Source: Anisakis pegreffii
Lineage: Eukaryota; Nematoda; Chromadorea; Rhabditida; Anisakidae
Reading direction: 5' to 3'
DNA length: 64,000 nt
Assembly (NCBI GenBank): GCA_035041965.1
Contig: JAPYMA010001793.1
Span: 49,093 to 113,092, forward strand
Every line of letters starts with the position of its first letter. Position 1 is the first letter of the stretch. Shown here piece after piece: positions 18,702-33,325 of this stretch. Made by a program: the position numbers and the translations under genes. The notes below the pieces were generated by a model. The model was not told the origin of the DNA, searched no databases, and was given only the letters and a program-made list of their open reading frames with translations.

Positions 18702-21700
18702 ATGTATGAATTAAGTCGAAAACGATTACAATTACTGTTTGTTTCATTATTATTCTCTTCGATCAGTATTACAGTCATTTATTCGATAAATAATAAACCA
18801 CTCGAATATTCTGTGTTCGTTCATCATATCCTCCTTAATCTCATCTGCGTTATCCTTTGGGCTCATTCGATTGTCGCACATATACCCGCGCTGCAATCAG
18901 CATATTATCATGTCACACCCGGTGATCTTCATCATCATTCGTCATTGTTGTTATCCTTATTATTATCATAGACTCGCCACCTCTAACTGCCTTTGCTGCT
19001 GCTTCCTTGCGTTTTTCCGTGAATTTTTATCGTTATCATTATTTTAATTATGAAAATTGAACGAATGAATCAAACATTAGCCAACCAATTGACTACTTGT
19101 CTTTTTTAAATATATCGCTGCATTAAAACGAATGAATCAACTTTTAAGCATCCAGATTTTTGGTTATTTTCCATCGCTTCATTTTAATACACATCACAAG
19201 ATTATTATGGTGGTGATGTAGAAATATGAAAATGTTTAAGTTTTGTTTTTGTTTGTTTGTTTGCTTGTTTTAATAAGAAGTTCATAGTCAATTCTTCTTG
19301 TTCTTCAAATTGACAACTTCTATTGTTTTTTAAGATAACAGGAGATTTTTTAATTCATTCAAATGATCCTCTCTTGATGATGATGATGTCGATGAAAATT
19401 GTTTCTCATCATATGACGACGGTTTTTTTATGATGAAGAAACCAAAATAAATAGATGATCAACCGTTAGATAAATGCTTCGGCTCCTATTTGCAAGAATT
19501 AAGTGTATTTAAAAATTTTTTTGAGAATTGTAATTCATCATTTGTGTCGTTTGTTTACTATTTCTAATGAAACACTCATCGAATTCATTGTATTTAAAGA
19601 ACCTGTTGTCCGTACATCTTAGCATCTATCCATCTATGATCATATATTTATTAATTGAAGATGTGGGTTCATTCATACATCAATTTTCGCTCCATTCTAT
19701 TCACATTACAAAGATGAAAAAATTGCATAAACTTTTAAACCACTTCAGTGAGCCGCGAGTCAATGAATCAATGTGCTCATTGCTTGTTAGCGTTATAGTG
19801 AGTTGGTAAAACTTACTTCAGTTCTGTCTATTTTCTCGTATTCATATCAATATCGAAACATGAAAGAATTCAAGTGCTAATAGAACCAAAATAAACGAAA
19901 CTCCTTATTGTTGTTTTCATGAAAAAAAAAAAGAATTCGGCGGTGAGTGCCTATTGCAGCTGCTAATTGCAGGACAGTGAGCCAGCGGACCAGCATTGTT
20001 GTTCGTGTTTAAAGATGTCACACTTATACTTAAGTAGAAAGGTACATGAAACGAAATGAATTTCCTTGTTTTGATGCGCTTTTTGTTATGGTCATTTGAG
20101 CCGTTAACTATTTTAGCATCGTTGTTGATAATTGCAATAATAATACTATCATTAGGTAACAATTGACTATCTGAATGTGTATGTGTTAACTACTTATGAC
20201 GATACTAAAATCATTATTGTTTCATTTCTTAAACCTTTCATAAAGCTTTTTTTCCCTCAACAGATTGTTTTATTGACTGATTGAAAAATATCGATAGGTC
20301 CCATAATCAATGTGCCGCTGATTTGAAGAATACATGGTCTACATTTATGCAAATGTAGTTATCGTTTTAAAACAATCATTCGTGCATACATTCAGTTGAT
20401 AAATCAGAGGCAAGAGGGAAAGTGAAACAAATTTACTTTTCAGAATTTTTCATCCTTATTTATTTTTACATTCATTCGATGGCCTAAGTTGTTCTTTTTT
20501 ACTGTTATCATTTTCATTACAGTGTTTTTGTACTGAATATTTTGCGTTGAAAGTGTAGTTAATATTCATAAATTTGTATCGTAACAACATTCAGTGTCTT
20601 TCCATCGTCGAATTTCGTTGCCGTTTGTATGTGTTATTTTATTGTCGTTTTATTGTCGTTGTAGGGGACAATGAATGTTTCAAAATCGAAAATATCTTTT
20701 GCTTTCGTAATTGAGCTCTTCATTTGCGGGAGTTGATGAGCAATCGGATTTTTTCACGATATCCACCATATCCAAGCTGATTCATTCTTTTCGACGACCA
20801 ATCATGTTTTCATTTCAGACTCTTAGGTATGACGTAGTTTCGTTGTTTAAAATCATCAGCATTCACTATTCATCGTAACATTTAGTTGATTGTTTTTATT
20901 TGTTAATTCATTTAGAAGAACATTCACACAATATTCTTTTCTTGATGATTTCTGAGCATTTTATGGTTGTTTTTTTTGTGCTGGTATTGATATTCAATTT
21001 TTCATAAATGTTCTACTACTAGAAATTTCATTTACGTTATGATGTTGTCTTCTGAACTTGTGTTGTATTCTCTTCTTTAGAAACAACAAATTTTATGGTG
21101 ATTTTATGTCAGTTTTGTTATCTTGTGAAAATAGTAATTACAATAATTATTTCAGTTGATCTTATGCGAATCATTCATTAGATGTAACCGTTGTGTGCCG
21201 CCGAAGTGCATTTGATTCAATTAAATTTATGCCGTTGATTTTGTTTCGTTTCGAATTGAATGCTCAGCCTTCATCTTGTAATGAAGTGATAAGGTATTAA
21301 GGCAACTAAGAGTTCTCGGTGGTCATCAACAGAACACCCTATCGATGACCACCGAAATTCGATGCCAACTGACAAGGCAAATTTTGATGTCGCTCGGTGC
21401 GAATCGTTCAATCGTCGTTCAAAAAGCGCTGTTCGATGACCACCGAACCCACGCCCGATTGCTCAGTTAACTCCTTCGATGGTCTGACATCCCGTCATTA
21501 TCCCCTCCCGCTATAATAATTTACTATTTTCATGCACGATGTCAGAATTAATTTTCTGACGCTCTCTCCATTACCTCCTTGACACTCCCAAATTATCCAA
21601 AAATGAGTAGTTCCCCCCTGTGGGGACCATTGATTTATAAGATAGATTTTATTGAGTAGGTAAGCATGTTATTCATCTTAAAAAGTTCAACCTGCAAACG

Positions 21701-23338
21701 AGTTTGCATTTCTAGCTCACCATATTGAAACGCTAATGGTGGGTGATTTACAGGTTTTTAGGAAATATTTCTTTCAAACTTTCCAGATTTAAAATTTGAT
21801 GACGGCGATGAGCTTGCGAAGTTAGAACTCTGCTGCTGCTGGGAGCCGACACGAAGTAATTTTATCAAACTGTTAGTTAAGTATTTGTATTTGTATGACT
21901 CGTTTGTTTTTTCATTGAATTCGATGGTACCGAAGAATGGAACGGATGTGTTGTGCGATATGCATTTTAAAATTTGATGGTGCTGAGAGCGTCATATAAA
22001 TTGTATTATTGAATATATGCGATCATCACATTGAATTAGATTACACTAATTGCATTTGAAACAAGCAATGTTCATCTTACTATTAGCTGTCGTATCTTCT
22101 TTCATACTTGCATGGAATTTGGTGACAGCGATAAGGATCACAACTAATAATTTTCATAACGTTGCATGCAAGTCAGCGATAATGACAATCAATGTGGTAT
22201 GATTGATTATCAAAAAAGCGAATGAATAGCTGAATTATTAATGTTGTTTTTGATATTGCCGTTCACCACACACAACACGCATACATGTACAACAAACACG
22301 CATAAACGTAAACATGAAAATGATCGTAAATGAAGTAAAAATAACAGCAAAAAAATCCAGGTAATCAAAAAACATTGATTCGAAATATATTGCGTTTACG
22401 ACTCCTGCTTTTTTTCTTTACTTTAATGCGTAATCAACGAATCAGTTCAAATGTTTGTTCTTTTCTCGAATTCGCTCTTATACTGCTTAATAATTTTTGT
22501 TACTTCTTTAAAGGAGTACCCAACTTCACGTCGTTTCCAAATTTATTCAGCTTCTTTTGAAGCTAATGCAGTGCTAGTAGTAGCAGCAGCAAAAGCATGA
22601 AAAGTGTATTGCTTCGATGGATCAATTGGTTTATTTCACATTTCTTCCCGTTCAAAGTGGATCTTTTTCTTCTATTACTGTTGATGCTGCTGCGTGCTAC
22701 CACTTCATAATGATCGTGAATCATTCATTCTTCAATATATTAGTGTCGAACAGGAGACTGAAAGTAACGGTGCACATAAATGATAGGATGTAATATGATA
22801 TGATACGATTACTATTAACACAGTTGATTGCAGTTACATTGGAAATCGCATGGATGCTTACCAAGGATGAATCAACAAATGAGTATGGAATGCAATCGAT
22901 CAAAAGCAAAGAAGTAACAGTGAATGATACGATACTGTCGGTCGATAGCAAAGATTACATAGGAGAGACTTGACAAGGAAAAAAAACTGAATACGTAAGA
23001 GGATTGAGTGTATTTAGCAGAAATGATTGCAGAATTGTAATATGATAGGAATCGTTTCATTACAGCAGACTGAAATCAAATCATCTTAGTGGATAATGTA
23101 TACGGAGGAAGAGGACGAGATTTCTTTTAACGCAAATGAGACGATGAATGATAAGGAAGAGATGAAATTATTGCCATCATTATTAATATTATTATTATCA
23201 TTATTATAAGTGTAGTTACTGACAACAGAAATAATGTAATTCATCAAAATTCGTAACAAAAAAAAACAAATGCAAAAAAAGAATATAAGCAGTGGATTCG
23301 ATGCGGTGAGTATAATGTTGAGTGAATGTAGTAATTGA
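18702..23338. other. Intergenic region without a supported gene
   Basis: It starts with the 3' untranslated region of the USP gene. The rest is AT-rich, with scattered open frames that have no consistent splice chain. A forward segment at 21784-21979 is open behind an acceptor-like TTTCCAG but stands alone. Near 21313-21450 the motif GATGACCACCGA appears twice forward and once inverted, suggesting a small degraded inverted-repeat element. Confidence 0.45.
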
Positions 23339-26300
23339 TTAAAGAATATTCATTCCAATATTGATCGCATACACATGATCCCATCTGATGTTGCCCGGTA
23401 CGGCACGTGTATGCCTACGATGAATTGTTTGCGTTACTGTTGAGGCATTTCCTTCAACCTCCCAACAGAGATGTCGACAGCACAAAGTTATCTGTAAACA
23501 GGAGCAACAATACTAATCAGTTAAGATTGGTTGAGTTTAGCTAAAAAATTTTTTTCATCGAAGAAGCTTAAAGGAATGACAGATTGAAAACCTTGAAAAA
23601 TCGTGATGTTCGAAGCCAGTGATGAGCTAGTGTGTGTGCCACATCGGTGGAATCTGCGTAAAGTGCCAGAATACGATCCCGTTTTACAACCATATATCCC
23701 ACAATTTGACGATCATCATTATTACTACTGTTGTTTTGCTGCTCTTCGGCGACAAATACCTTAATTTTTTGGATTATTCGATTGTTTGATCATTGTCGTT
23801 GTCGTTTTTGTGGAACCGTCAAAATTATGTTCAAATTATTTTATCATCCATCATAAGCATTGCTCTCTATTATTACAACTTACAGTTGTAGCATCATTGA
23901 AAAGATACTGCAAGAATGTGGCTCGATTTAGTGATGATATCGAGTGATCATATTCCAGGAGTAGATCTCTTAAGGACTCGTCCAATTGCACCACTTTTAT
24001 TTCTGAAAGTGAATTTCATTGTTCAATTGTTGAATTTTTCATAATGAACCATTCTTAACGGCAGAAAAGAAGAAAATCATCATGCTGCGTGAAATTTGAA
24101 AGTTAGAATATAAGCTAAAATGTTATGTCTTCTATAACAGATTAGATGGATGTTGTGTGTCAGCAATTAATTTTTCGATTTTTTCTGATTTACGGATGCA
24201 TCCATTGATTGCTCTCAATTACTATTTTCGATGACCCACCTCGATCTGATGATTTAATAATCAACAACAAACGTGTTTGTCAACGATCCGTTTATTGTTG
24301 CTCTAGATGGCGTACTTGTGGAAATACAATGTTTGTTTGTGTAATGCGTTAACAATACTACTTCGAAAGAATACCTATATTAAAATTATTTCGTTTCATC
24401 AACTAGTAGAATAAACCAGCCCTTGTGAGGATAACCGTCAAGTGTAACAAGAGGAGCTCGCATTAAAGGTCGTTGAGGCTGTTTGAATTGCACTGCATGC
24501 ATTCATGGTTAATACTGAACTATTATTACTACTATTATTATTATAATTACCATTATTCTTATTTTTATAATAATATTATTATTACTGTTATTATTATTAT
24601 TGTTATTATTATTGTTATCATTATTATGGCCGTTATATTTTATTGTTATTATAATTTTAGTATTTTACTACTATTATATTTTATCACTGTTACATTTTAC
24701 TACGATAATATTTCTTGAATATTGTTGTAAACATTATGATGCAATCAAGTAAAGTACAAGCAACAGTGTCAACCGGTTTTGCTCATTATATTCATAAATA
24801 TCATTTCAAAACATGATTTCGAGCAGAAGTCTTGTAGACGCACTCTTGAATGAACATAGACAATCACACGTCTATTATTCACGTCGAAAGGGCATAATTC
24901 AGTGCAAACTGAGGGATGTTGAGCATGAACAAATGGTGTGACGAAGGAACATGCAATTCGTTATCAGGGCCGCCTCAATTGAGGATTAATATCAATGAAC
25001 AAACAGTTAACGAGAAACATAAATCTAAGGGAAGATTGTTAATTTTGCTTACTTTTTGATGGTTGTAATGTTTTGAGAAATTCATAGACATTGACTGTGA
25101 TTTGCCGTAATTGTTGCTTATCAGTAACAATGAAGCCAGCACGATCACGCCATACATCATAGTCTGCATCTTCCATCAGATCGACAGTGACATTCTTCTT
25201 CAGCTCCAAATTCGTTTGTCCCAGGATACTGGAAAAAATTTAAAGAGTGATAAATTCAATCAGTCCATCTTATCATACCTTTTACATTGTGTAGTGTAAG
25301 AATTCGAAGAAAAAAGACAAATGAACGCGAAGTTTGAAAAAGGAAACCTTTCTGAGAGTCGTCCGGTGAGATGTTCCAAAGGGAGTCGACTCTTTGGAAC
25401 GTGGTGCACTTGTACATAGATTGGAAGAACACGCAAATTTTCGGGACTATCCTGAAGTTGATGGGTTGCTAATGCTTTTTCAGGCGTGTGAAAGAGTTGA
25501 GTGCTCTCTTCAAGTTAAGTGAGGAAAAAAGACTGTCCACTGATGATAAATTATAGATATAAGATGAACAAATAAACCTTACAAAGAAAGTTGTATTGAT
25601 TTATGCAAAATTAATTGACTGATCAAATGAATGACAATCTCACTTTAATTTTTGCAATCTTTAAACTTCGTGGATCGTCTGTCTCTTCGACCGTTACATA
25701 TTTACCGCTTAAATTTCGTTCGAACTCAGCGATAATGCAATATGCTTGTGTTGGCGAGTATTTAACCATCGAAACAAGTGCACTCACGGATCCTGAAACT
25801 GAGATGTTTCAAAGATGTTTTCTCAGCCACAATATAAAGCAACTTCTTTTTTTTCTTGAAGGAAGTTTCATTTAAATTGCTCACTATTCGTTTCATAAAC
25901 TTATATTTTGGATTGCTTTTTAACGCTGAAACTTGACCTGTTTCTGAGTCATAATGAGATGTTTGACAAACATCCAGTATATTTTATGATTTGTTTCATA
26001 TTCACTTATCTATCTGCATTCAGTGCTGTTTTTTCCTCGTGAAAACGTTTCAAGTTAACCTAATTATTGCTTTTTGTTGATTTTTTGATGATGCTTGGTG
26101 TTGCAAAGAATTTTTGAAATTTTACTGCCTGCCGTCAAAATAAATCATGAGAATTTAAAGAAGGCCTTATAAATAGCAATGTCCATCAAAAAATACGTTT
26201 GTTTCGTGCCGGCAGCTCTCAGAAGAGGAGCACCGATTATTATTGTATTCTTATCAGAGCACAAAAAAAAGCATGAGAAAATGATGAATTATGATAGTGG

Positions 26301-27089
26301 AACTGTTTTTCATGAAACATTTCTGTTATTATACTTGTACTATTTATGACTGACTGCAATACAGAACGTATATGATGCTTTGTGATTGTAATCGAATGAG
26401 GGTTGGTATTTGAAGGCTGTGAAAGGTATTGTTGATATGATTTGATGACCTATTAAGATTATGATTACTTAATGTGTGAAGACTGACAAACAATGAACTA
26501 TGGAGGTGGTTCATTCGTCTGAGAAATGATCAGCGCTTGATAATGAGCGATCGAAACGAAGATAGCTGACAACCGCATGCGATTGAGACGAGCATAAAGA
26601 CGCAAATTAAAAGTTGTTTAATCAGTTCTAGAGGAATGATTGATCGACTCACAGATGGGAAATATTAATATAGATGGATAGATAAACCGGAAAACTTTTG
26701 GATAGATAGATAAACCGATAAACTTTTGAATTATCATTTCTGCTCAAATTATCTATGTCCTCAATAAGAGATGCACCGTTCACGGTTAAATAATTCAAAA
26801 TGATGCACGATATGCGGCGCAAGAAATGAATAGCAACATGAATAAATGCCCGACTATTAAATATTGGTCGCGAATAATGATGATGATAATAAGAATATTG
26901 CCAATAATGAATGATACACACACCATTTGAGTCTCGTAGAAAAGCTGATGAAGTATCAGGAATGTCGCATATGGAATCTGTTTCATGGATAACAGTCGGT
27001 AGAGTGTGCGCACAAACAATCAAGCTGTTCCTAACCATATTATTGAGGAACAATCGCTCGAATATTGCGTCTGTCGACCACTCTAAAAT
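23339..27089 (-). CDS. Multi-exon gene with a GNAT-acetyltransferase-like C-terminus; 5' end not found
   Basis: At least nine short exons run right to left: 27089-26924, 25792-25644, 25505-25348, 25228-25053, 24908-24883, 24478-24436, 24002-23884, 23759-23592, 23491-23339. Every junction keeps phase, and together they give 1158 bases, exactly 386 codons with the stop. Most acceptors are canonical (TTTCAG, TTTCCAG, TTACAG) and several donors are GTAAG-like; the weaker sites are the acceptors at 25505 and 23759 and the donors at 25348, 24883 and 24436. The C-terminal part resembles GNAT N-acetyltransferases of the type common in nematodes. A YDHSISSLNRATFL segment is followed by an Asn-rich loop, a VGYMVVKR strand and ALYADSTDVAHTL, which recalls the acetyl-CoA-proximal part of that fold. 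The upstream half is not recognised. A candidate earlier exon ends at a GTGAGT donor near 27828 in matching phase. The individual exons are too short to stand out as open frames. Confidence 0.7.
24520..24712. repeat. TTA/ATT trinucleotide-rich microsatellite
   Basis: This is an interrupted run of TTA and ATT triplets in an intron of the GNAT-like gene. The apparent Tyr/Ile-rich open frame across it (24473-24718) comes from the repeat and is not a gene. Confidence 0.85.
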
Positions 27090-30000
27090 CTGAAAGCTTT
27101 ACATTACTGCTAACCTCACCCTTCGCTCATTAATGAACATAACGATCCACGATTTAGTGTTCCACACAAACAACAACGCAAACACATAGTCAATGGTTGA
27201 AAATCATGCATTATGCAATCACGTTTGAATATACTTCGCATTCATAAACTACTAGTTTATGAGTGCAAATACCATCCAATTTGTAATAATAATAGTAATA
27301 ATAACAGTAATAATAATAACAATAACAAAATAATAATCTAACTCATAATAATAATATGAATGACAATACTAGTTCAATTTTCAAAAAGTGCAAAATTTGA
27401 TCAAAACTCGGTAAGAAAAACACCTTCAGAATGGTATGGTTTATTGCAGATGCAATCTATCTTTGGCAGATGAATACTTAACTGCACTGATGAAAGAATC
27501 AGGAAAGTGTCAGTGATGCTGATTATTATGGCTGTGACGTGTTTTAGTGCAAGTCATTTCACATACTGCAAACGCACGTTACGTTCAGCTACCGTTGAAC
27601 TATCAAGAAAAAAAAGCACAAAACTACTGAGCACAACATAACTATGCATTCGGAAGCTAACCATAAAACTAAATCAATAGCGAATTATGTTGAATAATAT
27701 CAAGTCGGCATGAAGACACAATAATAAGGTGACTGATATCATCACTCAGCTATCTATCTATCCCATTTCACTTACCTTTTTCCATCTCAAGCATTTCTTA
27801 TTTCAAATGTGAGAACATTTCAACTACTCACAATGTACGACGACAACGGTAAAAAATATTTGCAAAACGAATTTCTGTGCAGAATTTTTTGTTTCACTTG
27901 GGAAAGTGTAGCTGTTGTTGCATTCGACTACCTCGGTGTTTGTTTAAACCCACATTTTATTTCACATTCAGTTCGCGGTGGAAATTTAAACGTTGTTGCC
28001 AGATTCAATTGAAAATACCCTATTGATTAACTGAATGAATGATCTATTAATTGGTTAATCAATATTCGTATTTTTCTTACAGAAAAAATAAGTTGTTTTT
28101 CGAAGACATATTTTTTTTCAGATTGTGATTCCATTCCATTCATTTTCAAAAAATTCCTAAAGCTTTTCTCTCAACTACAAGGAAATACTTCCTCTCAACC
28201 TTACGCAGTTTCTCTTTACTGTTTATCAATATCTCAAAGAAAAACACTGATTTGTCGAAGAATAATCAAACGAAAAGAGTTCGATTATTCAACTGAATGC
28301 GATACGGATACGATTAATCAGCTCAGAGGATGTGGGAAACTGTCATGAAAATGAATGAGATAGAGACTGATACGTAGATTGAGCGTAAGTGTTAACTTGA
28401 GACTACGGACAAATCTGGATACTGCTCTGAAGCTAGGCAAAAGCCTAAACTTAAATCAATTCGAATTATCCAGCTATTCACACTTTTCCGCGAGTCTTAT
28501 AATAATGAACGACGAATGAATTATTTGTAATGAAACTGTGATTACTGTTTGCTACTACTTTTCACGCGATAACATTAACATTAACAATGATAATTTTTCA
28601 TCCAGTAATAAACTGCTCTGTTCTGTTGCTTCTTCAAACGGCCGTAGTAAGTAGATTGACAATAAGAATGCGATACTATAAGGCAGAAATGCACAACTAG
28701 CTATCGTAGATTCAGGCCATGCCTGTGTTAATATTAATTACTCAACTCAACTGAATCAGGTAGTTCGGTTCGGATAAAGATGGATGAATTATGGATGTAC
28801 TTTGGATAGAAGGAGCACATAAAGAAGAGAAGAATGTTTCGAAATCAACAAATCCTGAACAAAAAACGGTCGTTCTGTGGTTATGAAAAATGATGCTATT
28901 ATTGTCGTTCATTTCAACAATTCAAGTGCTCATTCGATTGAAATAGACAAACATACAGACTGGTAGACGACTGCCTGATCGGTCGATCATAAGTGTATGT
29001 CGGATTAGTGGTGCTGCTGGTTGTAAGATTAAGTATGCCTGTGCAGATGAATATGTGAGCGAAGAAGATAAGGTGAATTGGAATTAACAGAAATGCATTC
29101 GTATAAAGTCAGATAATCAAACAGCATTTAATAAACACATTCTTCAATTGTTGTGTTCATCTATGAATGATGACGACGAGGTTTGCAGATTTGAGCCACT
29201 CACTCATCCACCCGTCGGTCAATCTAGCGATCGCTCGTTTAGAGGTGCTTGATTGAAGAGTAACTCATTGCCATATCCGTAGTGCAGCATGACGATGATT
29301 GCGACGACAAACAACATCCACAAATGTACCACCCATTCGTAAATTCATTCATCCATCCACTCTCCCACCCGTCAATTGTTCATCTACCAACGAAACGAAA
29401 GGAGGTGGGCGCTTCCCTTCTTCCTTCCTGCTTGCCTCGAATTCAATCCAGTCAACTACTCAATCTCTAAGAGGCAACCAGTGAGCGTATGCGACCTATT
29501 GTGACGGTTGCGATTATTACAAGATAATGATTATAACTGGTTGTTTTGATTGCGTTCCTCATCAGTACAGTTCGTCAACCTAGTTTTGAGAAGTCGAATG
29601 ATAGAGCAAAAAATGGAATGAATCGAGAAGAAAATGATACGGATTGATTTGTTGTAATAGTACAGAATTTGCTTTGGTACATCTTGATAAATTGCTTGCT
29701 TCATTATTTCAAATCGTTTTCATCATCTGTAGAAAAAACTTAAAAAATATTTTATATACTAGAATGAAGATGACATGATTATATATTAGTATTATCATGA
29801 TGTTTATGGCGATGATAATGAGAAATCTGTAATATGCTGTCAGGCATTTGAGCAGGAGCATAACTTAAGGGTCAGAAGATAATGGAAATGTCAACCTTAC
29901 AGTCTTCTATGGGTGTTCGGAAGTGAAATGAATGGACGATGAGCGGTAAAAGTTATAAATGGAACACTAATTTCACTGATTTTTTATACATTCATCCGTG

Positions 30001-31480
30001 ACAAAACATGATCAACGGATAGATGGATGATTCTTGCTCCGAATTATTCACTCAATCAGTTGAATATGAAAGAACAATTCGAAAACAATGAAAGGAAACA
30101 AAACATTGGCGTTTCCTTTAAGTCAATCAAAAAACGCCATAGCACATATGTAAGTCGATCGTTAAGCAGACTGGTGCAAGTGGATAAATGAAAATTAAGA
30201 ATGAATGAATAATGCGAAGGAAATATAAAATGTATCTTTAGTTTTTAGATCAATTGTAATCTTTGTAAATTTGATAGTTCAAACGTTATTATCTATGAAA
30301 TAGTCGTGATATTTTTGCTTATCACATGGTAGATGTTATTGAATTGAGCACGTACACCATCCACCATTTGAAATATGTACATCGAAATATGAAAATGTAG
30401 CTCTGCTTTAAAAAATGAACCTGCCAGGATGCATGACGGTGTGACGTGTGAAAAATTAAGATGGTAAAGACTAATGATGTTTCTACTGCAGTCGGACTGC
30501 AGACTAGTGATGTTCTGCTCTATTTTAAGGATTAGAATAGAACAATTCCAGAAAAAAGGGCGCGAAGAACAGAACGGAAGAGAACAACTGAAGGACGGAA
30601 TGGAACAGAATAGAACAGTTTGCCAAAAGTGTGCAACAAAAAGATCACTAAAAGACGTTTGTGAAAATCACTCGATAATCTCGTCTCTCTACGCATAATC
30701 GTTTTTTGTTCGGAAAATCATAACTTTCTCCTCGTTTTCATCACGCATGAGCAACGAAAAACGTATGGAAAGATGGACAAAGTAGTAAGCAATAATGTTT
30801 GTAAATCACGAAAGTGATTCAAATGGCACTACATCACTAAAACGGCAATGTAATGCCATAAAATTTAAATTCGATATGATACGGATTTTATGTGCTTGCT
30901 TTGAACCAATGAATAATGCTTTGATTAGTTGGTTGGATGTTTAACATTCTTTTTGATGGTTACGAAATTAAATCACATCAAATCACAACAATTTGAAACA
31001 ATTTTATGTACTGATCATGGAATGTCGATGGCACTTTTTTGAAATACTTTTCATTGCTATCGTTACCATATCATCCATGTTAAATCATATACTATCCATT
31101 ATTATTATCATCAACAAGAAAATTCGATTTAAAAAATTGATCAACATAACCGAATGTTTCCATTTGCAAATAATTCTTTAAGAATTTCTCTCACTTATTT
31201 CTGTGTATTCCCAAACTTCTCTACCCCTCTGAAGCAGGATAGAGTGCGTAACATCCAAGCAAAATAGAGACAAACACCAACATCAAATACCCACAACAAT
31301 TAATAGATGGATAAACAGATAGATAGATGGATCATCGAAAATTTTCGAAAATGCTCTTTTGTTTTGCATTCATCTGCGCATTCTGATCCTATCAGTACCA
31401 ACAGAAGACATAAACAAATCACAGAAATTGGACCAAAACTCTACTTGTGAGAACTTTTCCAAGCGATAAACGTTTTGTTA
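27090..31480. other. Gene-poor region upstream of the GNAT-like gene
   Basis: It contains an ATA/AAT-rich microsatellite near 27285-27355. A possible further reverse-strand exon of the GNAT-like gene lies near 27828-27925: its frame ends in a GTGAGT donor at a phase that fits the exon at 27089, but its acceptor is poor. The rest shows only chance-length open frames. Its promoter probably lies in this stretch, though nothing specific can be marked. Confidence 0.4.
30501..30630. repeat. Dispersed GAACAG-rich repeat, copy 1
   Basis: It begins ACTAGTGATGTTCTGCTCTA and continues with many GAACAG/GGAACAG hexamers. The same lead-in (CTAGTGATGTCTCTATTCCA) and hexamer-rich body recur near 33326, 34396, 38081 and 39120. 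Open frames that read as Arg-Thr-Glu-Gln repeats here derive from the hexamer. Confidence 0.65.
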
Positions 31481-33325
31481 GATCACATTAATGAGATTCT
31501 CGAAAGCAAATTAGATTAGGTGTTCAAAGTATCTTCTTAGAATCGCCGACAATAATCACGGAAACGCTATCGAAGAAACCATTAGAATCATCCTACCAAG
31601 ATATCCGCTATTGGAACACACAAATTTTGCTTGCACCTACCAAGCACCTTCTCGAGTATCAAGGAAGTTCAGTAGTTGTAGCTCAAATCCGAGTGTATGG
31701 TTCGCTTGAAGACGGTACTGCCTACTGCCTGCATTCGGCACTGCCTTTTTGTTAAGCATTCGGTGATCAACCTAATAGAACAAATTCATTGAGAAGCCCT
31801 CATCGAATTGCTCGGCTATATATAGACCATTGGAAAAACACCTCAATTATAACATAGCCATAACTTTGGAACGATTTGCTGCCAAAAAATATTTCGATTT
31901 CTGATCATACCGAAGTGCATAATTGCTTTGAAAACAGTACATTTTACATCACCATAACGAGAAGATATTGTATAATACATGTGGAGCATACAATCTCTAA
32001 CTGAGGGCATGCACAATTTCTTAGCAGTTCGGGACTTGCTTTATGCGGTCAAACGAAAAAATTATATGTTGAATTCCGAGAAATTATTGTAAAATGTATT
32101 GCAAAAGCAAGTGCAAATTATTGCACTTGCTAAACTAATTAGAACTGATAGGAACTGCTGTGTGATCTCTGAAATGGATGCACGCATGAATAAGTGATCA
32201 GCATCGAACGAATGTGAAACAACAATTGCTAATATTATTATGGTTAATATTATTCTTATAACTGTCATTACTGATATTATTATTATTATTATTACTATTA
32301 GTATTGGTAGTAATAGTAGTAGTAATATTAGTAGTATCAGTATCATTATCATTACCGCTACTCTTAATACGATTACTAGAGAATTCACCATGGAAATTAC
32401 AATCAGTGCAATGAAACGGAATTCACATTAAAATCGGTTGATTATTACAACGAGCACACATAATGAACCACCAAATGACTCTTTGTGCGTTGGTATGCAT
32501 CACACAATTACCGATAACACCAATAGTAATTTGTATGATACCGTTTCAGTCATATAGATGCGTATTTGCAAAACACTCATTATTATTAGATTTGTGAAAT
32601 GTGTTGATGCGAATAGTGCAAAAATATTCATTAGGTTCGGCGAGAATACGGTTTTTCTCGTGCAAATTTGACGTTTTAGGACGGTTTTTGTGAAACAATG
32701 AAAGATTAATGGTTGACTTATGTTGAGGAGTAAAAACTGTAGCGTTCAGTGATTGACTGGCCAAGGAACTGATTTTATTCAGACTTAAAATCACAAAATT
32801 ATCATCGCTTCTTAGACATGTTTTGAAATGGAAAGAAAGTCATCATTTCATTTTTAGAATTCATTTTCCAGTAGTTTACTCTCCTTTCCGTTTTTGTTCC
32901 ACCTAAAATATCTCTGAACCTGTATATCTATCACTTTTGCTGAATGTTGTTACTGACTATACAAATCATTTCAAATTCTCGTAGCAAGCAATTATTGTAT
33001 TTGCATATTTTAGTGGATGTTTATATAAGAAGATAATACTCTTTCGTAGCGAATTTAAGTGCATTAACGTTATCAGTGATTACCAGGAGTGCTATATTTT
33101 TGTAGTACATTGCGGTGCAACATTTGATATTATCATTCGAAGCATTGCCGGTATGGATTCACAGAAACTGCGATAAGTAATTATTGTGATCATGACCCTT
33201 CAGATTTAGAATACCAACACTCATAAAATATCTAGCGCGATCAAGATAATTAGATGCAGATGAGATGCACCATAGATATTTATCTACTTATAGAACTACA
33301 AAATTTTTTCAGATTTGTACGTGGC
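31481..33325. other. Gene-poor region with ATT microsatellite and one GC-richer open segment
   Basis: The segment at 31491-31752 is richer in G and C than its surroundings and is open on both strands for 40-86 codons without an initiator ATG, so its strand cannot be decided. An ATT/AGT-rich run lies at 32235-32350. I see no other supported feature. Confidence 0.4.

Noticed and set aside
24473..24718. Forward Tyr/Ile-rich open frame
   Set aside because: It is a translation of the TTA/ATT microsatellite.
27840..27925. Reverse segment containing TLSQVKQKIL, considered as plexin cytoplasmic sequence
   Set aside because: Only a short resemblance; the downstream exons look nothing like a plexin. 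Kept only as a possible GNAT-gene exon.
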